This document shows, in pieces, positions 54,019-61,951 of a DNA stretch of 64,000 bases. The notes under the pieces were generated by a model, which made no database searches, was not told the DNA's origin, and saw only the letters and a program-made list of their open reading frames with translations. A program made the position numbers and the translations under genes. This DNA is from Ruegeria atlantica (GTDB lineage: Bacteria; Pseudomonadota; Alphaproteobacteria; Rhodobacterales; Rhodobacteraceae): NCBI GenBank assembly GCA_013032095.1, contig WQBJ01000001.1:62001-126000 (forward strand). Reading direction: 5' to 3'. The stretch's first letter is position 1, and each line of letters begins with the position of its first letter.

Positions 54019-54725
54019 TGGGTCAAGCCTTAGTTCGGCGGCAGATGAGCAGGGTATCCCCGCCTTGACCGGAACAGCGAGCTTTCTGGCAGTCGCACGG
54101 GATTCATTCTATGTTGCACTTGTCCCCGCGCAATCGTCGCTGCGAGACTTGTGGGTGATCGCGCGATCCTAAACCGCAGTTTTCATGGATAATTCGATGA
54201 TCGTGCCGGCCGAGGGTGCGCCTTTCTCCGCCCTGGCATTATTGCGTTACGTATATGCTGAGACTTCGCTGCAATGGCCTCAAGTGGGTTTCGGCCTCAA
54301 ACGCCGGACCGAGAAACAAAGCCGTAAACTGTTGACTTTCTGCGCTCCTGGATTTTGGAAATCGATAATTTTCTCGGGTGTAAATTTAGTAAGCATTAAA
54401 AAAATATACAAAATTTTTAAATGTCATTTCGATTTCATCAAGCAGAGGATAAAAGTCTACGGTTTGGCGGAGTAGTGCGCATTGAATTTTCCGCGGTTCA
54501 CGGCATCGTCAGGTTGTCTATGGAAGGTCGGCTGTTGCGCTGAACCCCGATGAGGTTCGATTGGAAACGCCGGATTTCCTTCTGCAGTCTTTGTTTAGTC
54601 ACTACTGGAAAGAATTCGCGCCGGAGGCCTTGAGAAACGAGGCCGCGAATTACACGAGGAGATTTCTATTGCTGAACCGAAAGGAACGCGGGCAAATTGG
54701 CTCAAGGGGCAAGGGCTGAAAACGC
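54019..54725. other. Stretch without a supported gene
   Basis: These 707 bp between the kinase and MATE genes include an AT-rich patch (54370-54430). A frame on the plus strand at 54185-54475 has no domain or start context. Near 54545-54715 one frame reads 'EFAPEALRNEAANYTRRFLL' without stops but with no start codon, so it stays unassigned. Confidence 0.35.
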
Positions 54726-56129
54726 ATGACGACTCAATCAGAAGGCAAAGCGGTTTTCTTGTCTGGCAGTCTTATGGGCCACGTTACCCGCATGTCTCTC
54801 ACCACAAGTATCGGCCTGATGGCGATTTTCGCGGTCGATTTCGTGGACATGATTTTCATTTCGATGTTGGGAAACGACGCGCTGGCTGCGGCCGTCGGTT
54901 ATGCCGGGACGCTGTTGTTCTTCACCAATTCAATCAATGTTGGTCTTTCGATTGCTGCCGGAGCACTGGTGGCGCGTGAACTCGGCGCCGGGCGCACCGA
55001 ACAAGCGCGGCAATTTGGTACCAGCGTGGCTGTTCTCGGCGCGTTGGTGGGTCTGCTTGTGTCTGTAACTGTCTTGTTCAACATGAGTTTCTTCTTGTCG
55101 CTTCTGGGCGCAGAGGGAGAGGTTCTGCATCTAGCCACCCGCTATGTCTCAATCATCCTGCCGACCATGTGGGTGATGGCGGTCGCGATGACCGGAATGG
55201 CGGTTTTGCGTGCTTACGGGGATGCCCGACGCTCGATGCAGGCAACGATCTACGGCGGGGTAGCGAATGCCGTTTTGGACCCGATCCTGATCTTTGCGGT
55301 GGGGCTTGGGCTGGATGGCGCAGCGATCGCTTCGGTGATTGCGCGTGTTTGCATGTTGATTGCGTCTGTTAGACCTGCGGTGCGTGTGCACCGTGGGTTT
55401 GCCCGACCTTCGTTCGGGAGTGTGAAGGTGGGTATCCGACCTGTGAGCGCGATTGCCGTACCCGCTGTTCTGACCAATATCGCTACGCCTATCGGCAACG
55501 CCATCGTCATTCGTGAAATCGCCCAGTTCGGCACCGACGCCGTGGCGGGTATGGCTGTTATCGGACGGCTGATGCCTGTTGCCTTCTCGGTCGTGTTTGC
55601 CTTGTCTGGGTCCATCGGACCTATCGTTGGTCAAAACTTCGGGGCTGGTCAGTTTGACCGCGTGCGCGAAACCTTTCTGGCCGGGGTCAAGTTCACTGCC
55701 GTCTATGTCTGCCTAATGGCCGCTGCTCTGTTCCTGCTACGCGCGCCGATTGCCGACCTGTTTCAGGCGCAGGGCGAAACACGCGTTCTGATTTACCTGT
55801 TCTGTGGGCCTTTAGCGTTGGCTTCGTTCTTCAACGGAGTGATATTTGTCGCGAATGCCAGTTTCAACAATCTGGGCCACCCGGTCTATTCGACTTGGGT
55901 CAACTGGGGGCGGCACACGCTGGGCACATGGCCCTTCGCCATCGCCGGAGCCTATATCGCTGGTGCGCCCGGTGTGCTGCTGGGGCAGGCGCTCGGTGGT
56001 GTGATCTTTTCGGCGGTCTGTTGGGTTTTGGTACAGCGGGTCGTATCGCATTTGTCCGCGCCCAAACCTGCCGACCCGTTCGCAGGGCAAAACCGATTGC
56101 AGGCATTGTTCGGGCGGAGGGGCTGGTAA
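54726..56129 (+). CDS. MATE-family multidrug efflux transporter
   Basis: This 467-residue protein starts at ATG 54726. It has about 12 helices and the MATE internal repeat: 'GLMAIFAVDFVDMIFISMLG', 'SINVGLSIAAGALVARELGA' in the first half and 'SGSIGPIVGQNFGAGQFDRV' in the second. Substrate and coupling ion cannot be read. Its stop abuts the convergent M56 peptidase stop (56129/56130) with no gap. Confidence 0.9.
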   Translation: MTTQSEGKAVFLSGSLMGHVTRMSLTTSIGLMAIFAVDFVDMIFISMLGNDALAAAVGYAGTLLFFTNSINVGLSIAAGALVARELGAGRTEQARQFGTSVAVLGALVGLLVSVTVLFNMSFFLSLLGAEGEVLHLATRYVSIILPTMWVMAVAMTGMAVLRAYGDARRSMQATIYGGVANAVLDPILIFAVGLGLDGAAIASVIARVCMLIASVRPAVRVHRGFARPSFGSVKVGIRPVSAIAVPAVLTNIATPIGNAIVIREIAQFGTDAVAGMAVIGRLMPVAFSVVFALSGSIGPIVGQNFGAGQFDRVRETFLAGVKFTAVYVCLMAAALFLLRAPIADLFQAQGETRVLIYLFCGPLALASFFNGVIFVANASFNNLGHPVYSTWVNWGRHTLGTWPFAIAGAYIAGAPGVLLGQALGGVIFSAVCWVLVQRVVSHLSAPKPADPFAGQNRLQALFGRRGW

Positions 56130-57227
56130 TCAGTTGCCCTGATTGCGTGCTTCCAACCGTTCTAGGTTGACCACAGTCGAGAGCATCAGGCGATCATGAC
56201 TCCAATCCTCAGTCTGTTGAACCGATGCGGCGGCCAGTCCAAGGACAAGTGCAAACAGGATCGTCAGGCCGAGGAACATGAACGGCATTGACGATTGGAC
56301 CGAAGGCGCATCCGCCAGCGCGATCACCCGTTGACGCAGCACTCGTTTCGCCTTGCCGCCGGTGACCAGTGCCACGTTCAGAACGCGTGGGCTGCCGCGT
56401 ACAACGGTTCGGGCGCAATAGTCCAGCAAGCACGAGGTGTAGTCGTTGGCATCAATGCCTTTGCGGGCAACAACTGACTGATCACAGGCCAGTTCGCGAA
56501 GGCGGTCGAACTGATATTTCAGCACAATATAGGCCGGGTTCCAGAACAGTAGCGGGCGCAACAGTTCGAACCCCAACTCCCACTCCACATCTCCAGCGCG
56601 GATGTGTTGCAGCTCATGCGCAAGGGCAAAGCGCAGTTCGCGCGGGGAATTCAGCAGGTGGCTGGGTAATACGACATGACGTCGACGGAGGCCGCGCACC
56701 GCGAAAGGTACAGCGATACGGTCCGACAGGCGGATGTCCACCTTGTCCGAGCGGCGCCAAAGGAAGCTGGCGTTTACCGTCTCGCGAATGGCCAAAGCAT
56801 CTCGGATCACACGCACAGCGTAGACCAGTGAGACCAGCGCCATAAGCGCGAGGACTACGGATACAATTGCGTGGTCTCCGTTAAACAGCACTTCGACCCA
56901 GCGTTGGCGTGTGTTCAGCAGCGCCTCGAACTGCGTGGCCGGCATGGCGATGTCACCGCGCAGATAGGCTGCCACTGCGATATCTCCGATTGCCACAGTG
57001 CCTTTTACCGGAGTGTGAGAGGCTAGGGCGGAGACGCCCAGCGCTAGCAATGGGCTGATAACAACGCAGAGGCAAAGTGCCTTGAGGGTCCGCAGTTGCG
57101 CCACGAACCCGTGGCTCAGAGACGTTTTGGACATAACGCTCCGTGCGATCAGCCAGACCAGAGCAGCCAGCCCTAGGACCAGATTCCATTCCAGATAAGC
57201 ATCGAGAACCGGTTTAACCGCTGTCAT
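56130..57227 (-). CDS. M56-family (BlaR1/MecR1-like) membrane metallopeptidase without sensor domain
   Basis: This 365-residue protein has several N-terminal helices and the M56 zinc motif 'LRFALAHELQHIRAGDVEWE' with HELQH (about residues 205-209) and the third ligand Glu downstream. BlaR1 and MecR1 carry a further 250-residue penicillin-binding sensor; here the protein ends about 90 residues after the peptidase, with one last helix 'FMFLGLTILFALVLGLAAAS'. So another signal must start proteolysis. It overlaps the BlaI-type repressor gene by 14 bp, suggesting the pair works as a membrane-protease/repressor switch. Confidence 0.85.
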   Translation of the reverse strand: MTAVKPVLDAYLEWNLVLGLAALVWLIARSVMSKTSLSHGFVAQLRTLKALCLCVVISPLLALGVSALASHTPVKGTVAIGDIAVAAYLRGDIAMPATQFEALLNTRQRWVEVLFNGDHAIVSVVLALMALVSLVYAVRVIRDALAIRETVNASFLWRRSDKVDIRLSDRIAVPFAVRGLRRRHVVLPSHLLNSPRELRFALAHELQHIRAGDVEWELGFELLRPLLFWNPAYIVLKYQFDRLRELACDQSVVARKGIDANDYTSCLLDYCARTVVRGSPRVLNVALVTGGKAKRVLRQRVIALADAPSVQSSMPFMFLGLTILFALVLGLAAASVQQTEDWSHDRLMLSTVVNLERLEARNQGN

Positions 57228-57627
57228 TTTGCAGTCTCCTCTCTACCAGTGCCCGAATTTCCTCCAGATCAGATTCGCTCAGCCCCGCGTCATCGACCAG
57301 ACGTGCCACCAGCGAGGCCGGTGTGTCGTCGAACAGAGTGCGAGACAGGTTTTGCAACGATCGCGCCTGATACCTGTCCTTTTCCAGAAGCGGCTTATAG
57401 ATCAGCGTTTTTCCATCCTTCCGGCTTTCGACGAAGCCTTTTTCATCGAGAATACGCAGGATGGTTGCGCCAGATGTATACGCCAGGTTGCGTTCTGGTG
57501 GCAGACGATCAAGCACGTCACGGACCGAGCCCCGACCTAGTGCCCAGAGTTCGTTCATGAACTCCAATTCAACTTCGGTCAGAAGGTTTGTTGTTTTTTT
57601 CTTTCGCATCGGTCTTTCGTGTCGCAT
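57214..57627 (-). CDS. BlaI/MecI/CopY-family transcriptional repressor
   Basis: From ATG 57627 the protein has 137 residues (ATG 57609 is an alternative); the frame is open further upstream into the next gene but without family resemblance. The winged helix reads 'LTEVELEFMNELWALGRGSV', 'RNLAYTSGATILRILDEKGF', then 'RKDGKTLIYKPLLEKDRYQA', typical of BlaI. Such repressors are cut when the M56 partner is activated. No beta-lactamase gene lies in the window. The downstream M56 gene overlaps its end by 14 bp. Confidence 0.85.
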   Translation of the reverse strand: MRHERPMRKKKTTNLLTEVELEFMNELWALGRGSVRDVLDRLPPERNLAYTSGATILRILDEKGFVESRKDGKTLIYKPLLEKDRYQARSLQNLSRTLFDDTPASLVARLVDDAGLSESDLEEIRALVERRLQNDSG

Positions 57628-57674
57628 TTTTAGTATGCCTGACAGACAAGCATCCTTTCGCTGTTTCGCAAAGC

Positions 57675-58091
57675 TTAAACTTTCCAGAAGACGAAAATGC
57701 CCCAGCCAACGGACACGAAAAGTGGCGTCCAGACTGGTTGGCCCACCAGTCCGAGCCAGGCGAGGAAGATATAAGCCGAGCCCAGAAGGGTAATGAATAG
57801 GCGATCTCCCAGCGTGGTCGTCAGGCCCAACACACCGCGTCGCTCGATCCCGTCGCGGTACTTGAAACCTTCCAGCACGCCGATCAGGGCAATGGCCGAA
57901 AAGATCCCCACAAACACTGCCAGGGTCGCCGGGGTCCAGGCCATCCAGAAATCGGGCCACAGGGGATCTGTCCACGAGAAACCTTTTTCCTCTTGCTGGC
58001 CGACATTGCCCCATCCGGACTGCACCTGTGCAAAGGCCGTCGAGGGTAGGAAGAGGAGGGTGAGAAGAAGTTTACGCATATCGAACCTCAC
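57675..58091 (-). CDS. glpU: DUF2160 membrane protein of the glycerol ABC transporter (GlpU-like)
   Basis: This 138-residue protein has a signal-like N-terminus (MRKLLLTLLFLPSTAFAQ), a 'GFSWTDPLWPDFWMAWTPAT' segment and three or so helices ('LAVFVGIFSAIALIGVLEGF', 'SAYIFLAWLGLVG'). This is the DUF2160 pattern that accompanies glycerol ABC transporters in Rhizobium (GlpU). Its role is unknown. Overlaps the glpQ stop by 4 bp, so translation is coupled. Confidence 0.8.
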   Translation of the reverse strand: MRFDMRKLLLTLLFLPSTAFAQVQSGWGNVGQQEEKGFSWTDPLWPDFWMAWTPATLAVFVGIFSAIALIGVLEGFKYRDGIERRGVLGLTTTLGDRLFITLLGSAYIFLAWLGLVGQPVWTPLFVSVGWGIFVFWKV

Positions 58092-58885
58092 ACACGTCCC
58101 ATCGCGAAACCACGCGCGATGTAGTTGCGGACAAACCAGATGACGATGGCGCCGGGGATGATGGTCAGGGTTCCAGCAGCCGCCAGAAGGCCGAGTTCAT
58201 ACCCTGCGCTGGAGGCCGTCCGGGTCATCACGGCGGCGATGGGCTTGGCCTCGACCGCCGTCAGGGTTTTGGCCAGCAGCATCTCGACCCATGAGAACAT
58301 GAAGCAGAAGAAAGCCGCCACACCGACGCCTGCTTTGATGTTGGGCAGGAAGATCGTCACAAAGAAGCGCGGGAAGGAGTAGCCATCGACATAGGCCGTC
58401 TCGTCCAGTTCCTTCGGAATGCCGCGCATGAAGCCCTCCAGAATCCATACCGCCAGCGGCACGTTGAACAGCGTGTGCGCCAGAGCAACGGCCAGATAGG
58501 TGTCGAACAGGTGGATCGACGAATAGAGCTGGAAGAACGGCAGAGCGAACACGGCCGCCGGGGCCATCCGGTTGGTCAACAGCCAGAAGAACAGCTGCTT
58601 GTCACCCAAGAACCGATAGCGTGAGAACGCGTAGGCGGCAGGCAGAGCCACACAGACTGACAGCACTGTGTTGATCGTCACGTAGATGATCGAGTTGATG
58701 TAACCCCAGTACCAAGTCGGGTCAGTGAAGATGGTGATGTAGTTTTCCAGCGTAAAGGTCTGGGGAAAAAGGGAAAAGCCCGACAGGATCTCGTTCGTAG
58801 TCTTGAAGGACATCGCCACCAGCCAATAGATCGGCAGCATCAGGAACGCGATATAGAGGATCGGGATGAGAGACCGCTTCTTCAT
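58088..58885 (-). CDS. glpQ: Glycerol ABC transporter permease (GlpQ-like)
   Basis: This 265-residue permease has six helices and the EAA loop 'GFMRGIPKELDETAYVDGYS' before helix 5, the contact site for the ATPases. N-terminal helix: 'LIPILYIAFLMLPIYWLVAM'. Family: carbohydrate/glycerol uptake, MalG type. It overlaps glpP by 4 bp and glpU by 4 bp. Confidence 0.88.
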   Translation of the reverse strand: MKKRSLIPILYIAFLMLPIYWLVAMSFKTTNEILSGFSLFPQTFTLENYITIFTDPTWYWGYINSIIYVTINTVLSVCVALPAAYAFSRYRFLGDKQLFFWLLTNRMAPAAVFALPFFQLYSSIHLFDTYLAVALAHTLFNVPLAVWILEGFMRGIPKELDETAYVDGYSFPRFFVTIFLPNIKAGVGVAAFFCFMFSWVEMLLAKTLTAVEAKPIAAVMTRTASSAGYELGLLAAAGTLTIIPGAIVIWFVRNYIARGFAMGRV

Positions 58886-59745
58886 TGCGCGTCATCCTTT
58901 GTCATCAGAGTGTAGAAGACCCAACTGACCAGCAGCGTGATGGCGAAATAGATTAGGCTCATCGCAGCTGCAGGGCCAAGGTCGAATTGCCCCAGCGCGA
59001 TCTTAACAAGGTCGATCGAGAGCAGGGTGGTTGAGTTGCCGGGGCCGCCGCCGGTCAGAACGAAGGGCTCGGTATAGATGTTGAAACTGTCCATGAAGCG
59101 CAGCAGGACGGCGATGGTCAGGACGGTTTTCATCTTGGGCAGTTGGATATAGCGGAATACCGACCACGGGCTGGCACCGTCGATCTTGGCGGCTTGGTAG
59201 TACGCATCCGGGATCGACACGAGGCCCGCATAGCACAGCAGCACGACCAGTGAGGTCCAGTGCCAGACATCCATGACGATGACAGTTACCCAGGCCGAGA
59301 TCGGCTGTTGAGTCATGTCATAGTTGATACCCAGTACATCGTTCAGGAAGTATCCCATCAGGCCGATCTTGGGCAGGGTGAAGATGTTCCACATCGAGCC
59401 GACCACATTCCATGGGATCAGCATTGGCAGAGCCATCAGCACCAGACAGACCGGCACCCAGAACCCTTTGCGGGGCATGGACAGTGCGACGATGATTCCT
59501 AGTGGAACTTCGATCAACAAGATGAGGAAAGTAAACAGAAATTGCCGTCCCAAAGCGGCCTGAAACCGGTCCGAGCGCAGGATTTGTTCGAACCACCCCA
59601 GACCTTCCCAGAAGAACTGGTTGTTACCGAAGGTCTCCTGCACCGAGTAGTTGACGACCGTCATCATAGGCACCAGCGCGTTGAACGCGACCAATGCCAG
59701 CACGGGCAGGACAAAGAACCATGCCTTTTGGTTTTCCGTTCTCAT
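58882..59745 (-). CDS. glpP: Glycerol ABC transporter permease (GlpP-like)
   Basis: This 287-residue permease is of the MalF type, with helices such as 'AWFFVLPVLALVAFNALVPM' and the EAA-type loop 'ISIPDAYYQAAKIDGASPWS' (variant: SIPDAYYQAAKIDGAS). Together with GlpQ it forms the membrane channel. Overlaps both neighbours by 4 bp (58882-58885; 59742-59745). Confidence 0.88.
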   Translation of the reverse strand: MRTENQKAWFFVLPVLALVAFNALVPMMTVVNYSVQETFGNNQFFWEGLGWFEQILRSDRFQAALGRQFLFTFLILLIEVPLGIIVALSMPRKGFWVPVCLVLMALPMLIPWNVVGSMWNIFTLPKIGLMGYFLNDVLGINYDMTQQPISAWVTVIVMDVWHWTSLVVLLCYAGLVSIPDAYYQAAKIDGASPWSVFRYIQLPKMKTVLTIAVLLRFMDSFNIYTEPFVLTGGGPGNSTTLLSIDLVKIALGQFDLGPAAAMSLIYFAITLLVSWVFYTLMTKDDAQ

Positions 59746-60818
59746 AGTGCCCGCTCCTCGGTTGCGATCCAGCCGTCGCGATAGACGCGGGATTGTTCAG
59801 GTTTGAATTGCAGGAACACCTGCGATCCGGGTTCAGGCACGCTGTGTTCGGTTACGGCTTTGAGAGCTGTGTTGCCAACCATCGCGCTGACCACGTAGTG
59901 ACGACCAATGTCGGATACTTTGGTTACTTGTGCGGGGATGCCTGTGTCGCCAAAGCCCACATATTCGGGACGGATGCCCAGATCGGTGCGGCCGCCATCG
60001 CCATGGGTAGGACCTTCCAAAATGACTTCGTGCCCTTCGAACAAGGCGCGGTCGCCTTTGGCCTCGCAGGGGAGGACATTCATGCCGGGTGATCCGATGA
60101 AGTGACCGACGAACGTGTGCTGAGGGCGCTCAAACAGCTCAACAGGGGTGCCGATCTGAACCACTTCGCCTTCCTGCATCACCACGACTTCATCGGCGAA
60201 GGTTAGCGCCTCGGTCTGATCGTGGGTCACGTAGATCATTGTCGCTTTGACGCGCTGATGCAATTCCTTGAGCTTGGATCGCAGTTTCCATTTCAGATGC
60301 GGGTCGATCACGGTCAGCGGTTCGTCAAACATCACCGCATTCACGTCATCGCGAACGAGGCCGCGGCCCATCGAGATTTTCTGCTTGTTATCGGGACTCA
60401 GACCTGAAGCGCGGGTATTCAACATATTCGTGACGTCCAACATCTCGGCGATCTCAGACACACGCCGTTCGATGGTTGCAGTATCCACGCCACGGTTTTT
60501 CAGCGGAAAGGCAAGGTTTTCGCCCACGGTCATCGTGTCGTAGATCACTGGGAACTGGAACACCTGCGCAATGTTGCGCTGATCGGGGGGCAGGGCGGTC
60601 ACGTCCTGACCATCGAACAGAATTTGTCCCTCGGACGGCGTCAGCAGACCCGAGATGATGTTCAGCAGCGTGGACTTGCCGCAACCCGACGGGCCAAGCA
60701 GCGCATAGGCTCCGCCATCGCGCCAGGTCACGTCGATTTCCTTCAGCGCATAGTCCTCGGGGCCTTTCGGCGTCGGCATATAGCTGTGTCGCAGGTTTGA
60801 AAGTTTGATCTGTGCCAC
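59742..60818 (-). CDS. glpT: Glycerol ABC transporter ATPase with degenerate signature motif (GlpT-like)
   Basis: This 358-residue ATPase has an intact Walker A (GPSGCGKST, about residues 40-48), Q-loop 'VFQFPVIYDTMTVG', Walker B 'VMFDEP' and H-loop 'VTHDQTEAL', followed by an OB-type regulatory domain. The ABC signature LSGGQ is replaced by 'GLSPDNKQKISMGRG', and the D-loop reads 'TVIDPH'. So it can bind and hydrolyse ATP only with the signature of its partner. It overlaps glpP by 4 bp and is 1 bp from the partner ATPase gene. Confidence 0.88.
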   Translation of the reverse strand: MAQIKLSNLRHSYMPTPKGPEDYALKEIDVTWRDGGAYALLGPSGCGKSTLLNIISGLLTPSEGQILFDGQDVTALPPDQRNIAQVFQFPVIYDTMTVGENLAFPLKNRGVDTATIERRVSEIAEMLDVTNMLNTRASGLSPDNKQKISMGRGLVRDDVNAVMFDEPLTVIDPHLKWKLRSKLKELHQRVKATMIYVTHDQTEALTFADEVVVMQEGEVVQIGTPVELFERPQHTFVGHFIGSPGMNVLPCEAKGDRALFEGHEVILEGPTHGDGGRTDLGIRPEYVGFGDTGIPAQVTKVSDIGRHYVVSAMVGNTALKAVTEHSVPEPGSQVFLQFKPEQSRVYRDGWIATEERAL

Positions 60819-60819
60819 G

Positions 60820-61869
60820 TCAGGCCACCCTTTGGCCGTCTTGGCCGAAATACCGGCAATGCGCCGGGTTCATGTAGAAACTGTGATCCTCGCCAACCTG
60901 ATAGGGGTGCACGCCTGCGGCCAGCGATACCCAAGCGTTATCTCCGTGCTGGAAATGCGCGCTTGAGTCTGAGCCGGATAGTTCGGTGACGATCACGCGA
61001 CCGGTTAGTTCCACGTCAGTTTCTGATGTGCGGAACGGCGTCACCCGATGGGGTCGGACAGCAACCATGTAATCTCCGTCAGCCATGTCTGCGACCGACC
61101 AGCCGCCGCCACCCGCCAGTTGCGCCTGCGCACCAGTCACGGTGATACGCGCCACGTTGATCGGCGGGTCCGAGAACACACGCGCCGCGGCGATGTTTTC
61201 TGGATTGCGATAAATGTCAGCGGTTGGGCCGAACTGGGTGACGCGGCCGTCTTCCATCAGGGCTGTGTACCCACCCAGAAGTAACGCCTCTTCGGGCTCC
61301 GAGGTGGCATAGACCACAACGGCACCGCGTCCGGCAAACAGGTCAGGCAGTTGCTCACGCAGTTCTTCGCGCAGTTTGTAGTCGAGGTTGGCCAGCGGTT
61401 CATCCAGGAACACCGCGCGGCTTTCCTTTGCGATGGCGCGGGCCAACGCAGTACGTTGTTGTTGACCGCCCGACAGTTCGTGCGGGCGACGGTGCAGCAT
61501 CGGGCGTAGCTGCAACAGGTCAGCTGCCTCTTCCACGCGGCCTTCAATTTCGGATTTCGCCATGCCTGCAACACGCAGCGGCGAGGCGATGTTGTCGAAT
61601 ACTGTCATATGCGGGTAGTTCACGAAGAACTGGTGCACCAGGCTGATCTGCCGCTTCTGAGTATTCAGCTTTGTGACGTCCTGTCCATCCATGAAGACTT
61701 TGCCAGAGGCGATCGGGTCCAGCCCGGCCATCATCTTGATCAGAGAAGTCTTGCCGGATCCTGTCGCGCCCAGAAGCACATTGAAGTGGCCAGTCTGCAG
61801 CGTCAGGTTCGTCGGTTTGATATGGATGACATTGCCAACCCGTTTGGTGGCGTCTTGAAGTTCGATCAT
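60820..61869 (-). CDS. glpS: Glycerol ABC transporter ATPase with canonical signature, altered H-loop (GlpS-like)
   Basis: ATG 61869 (MIELQDATKRVGNV) gives 349 residues; the frame is open to 62022. Walker A is GATGSGKTS, Q-loop 'LVHQFFVNYPHMTVF', signature LSGGQQQR is canonical, Walker B 'AVFLDEPLANLDYKLRE' is canonical, but the H-loop His is replaced: 'VVVYATSEPEEALLLGG' (Ser at the His position). Together with the partner ATPase, whose signature is degenerate, only one composite ATP site has a full set. The C-terminal domain is OB-like. Its stop is 1 bp from the partner gene. Confidence 0.88.
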   Translation of the reverse strand: MIELQDATKRVGNVIHIKPTNLTLQTGHFNVLLGATGSGKTSLIKMMAGLDPIASGKVFMDGQDVTKLNTQKRQISLVHQFFVNYPHMTVFDNIASPLRVAGMAKSEIEGRVEEAADLLQLRPMLHRRPHELSGGQQQRTALARAIAKESRAVFLDEPLANLDYKLREELREQLPDLFAGRGAVVVYATSEPEEALLLGGYTALMEDGRVTQFGPTADIYRNPENIAAARVFSDPPINVARITVTGAQAQLAGGGGWSVADMADGDYMVAVRPHRVTPFRTSETDVELTGRVIVTELSGSDSSAHFQHGDNAWVSLAAGVHPYQVGEDHSFYMNPAHCRYFGQDGQRVA

Positions 61870-61951
61870 GTCCGTGGGTTCCGGTCCTTCAGTGCATTGC
61901 ACTGGTCTTGGGATGGGGATGCCGCAAACGGCACCCCCGGTTCTCATGGGC

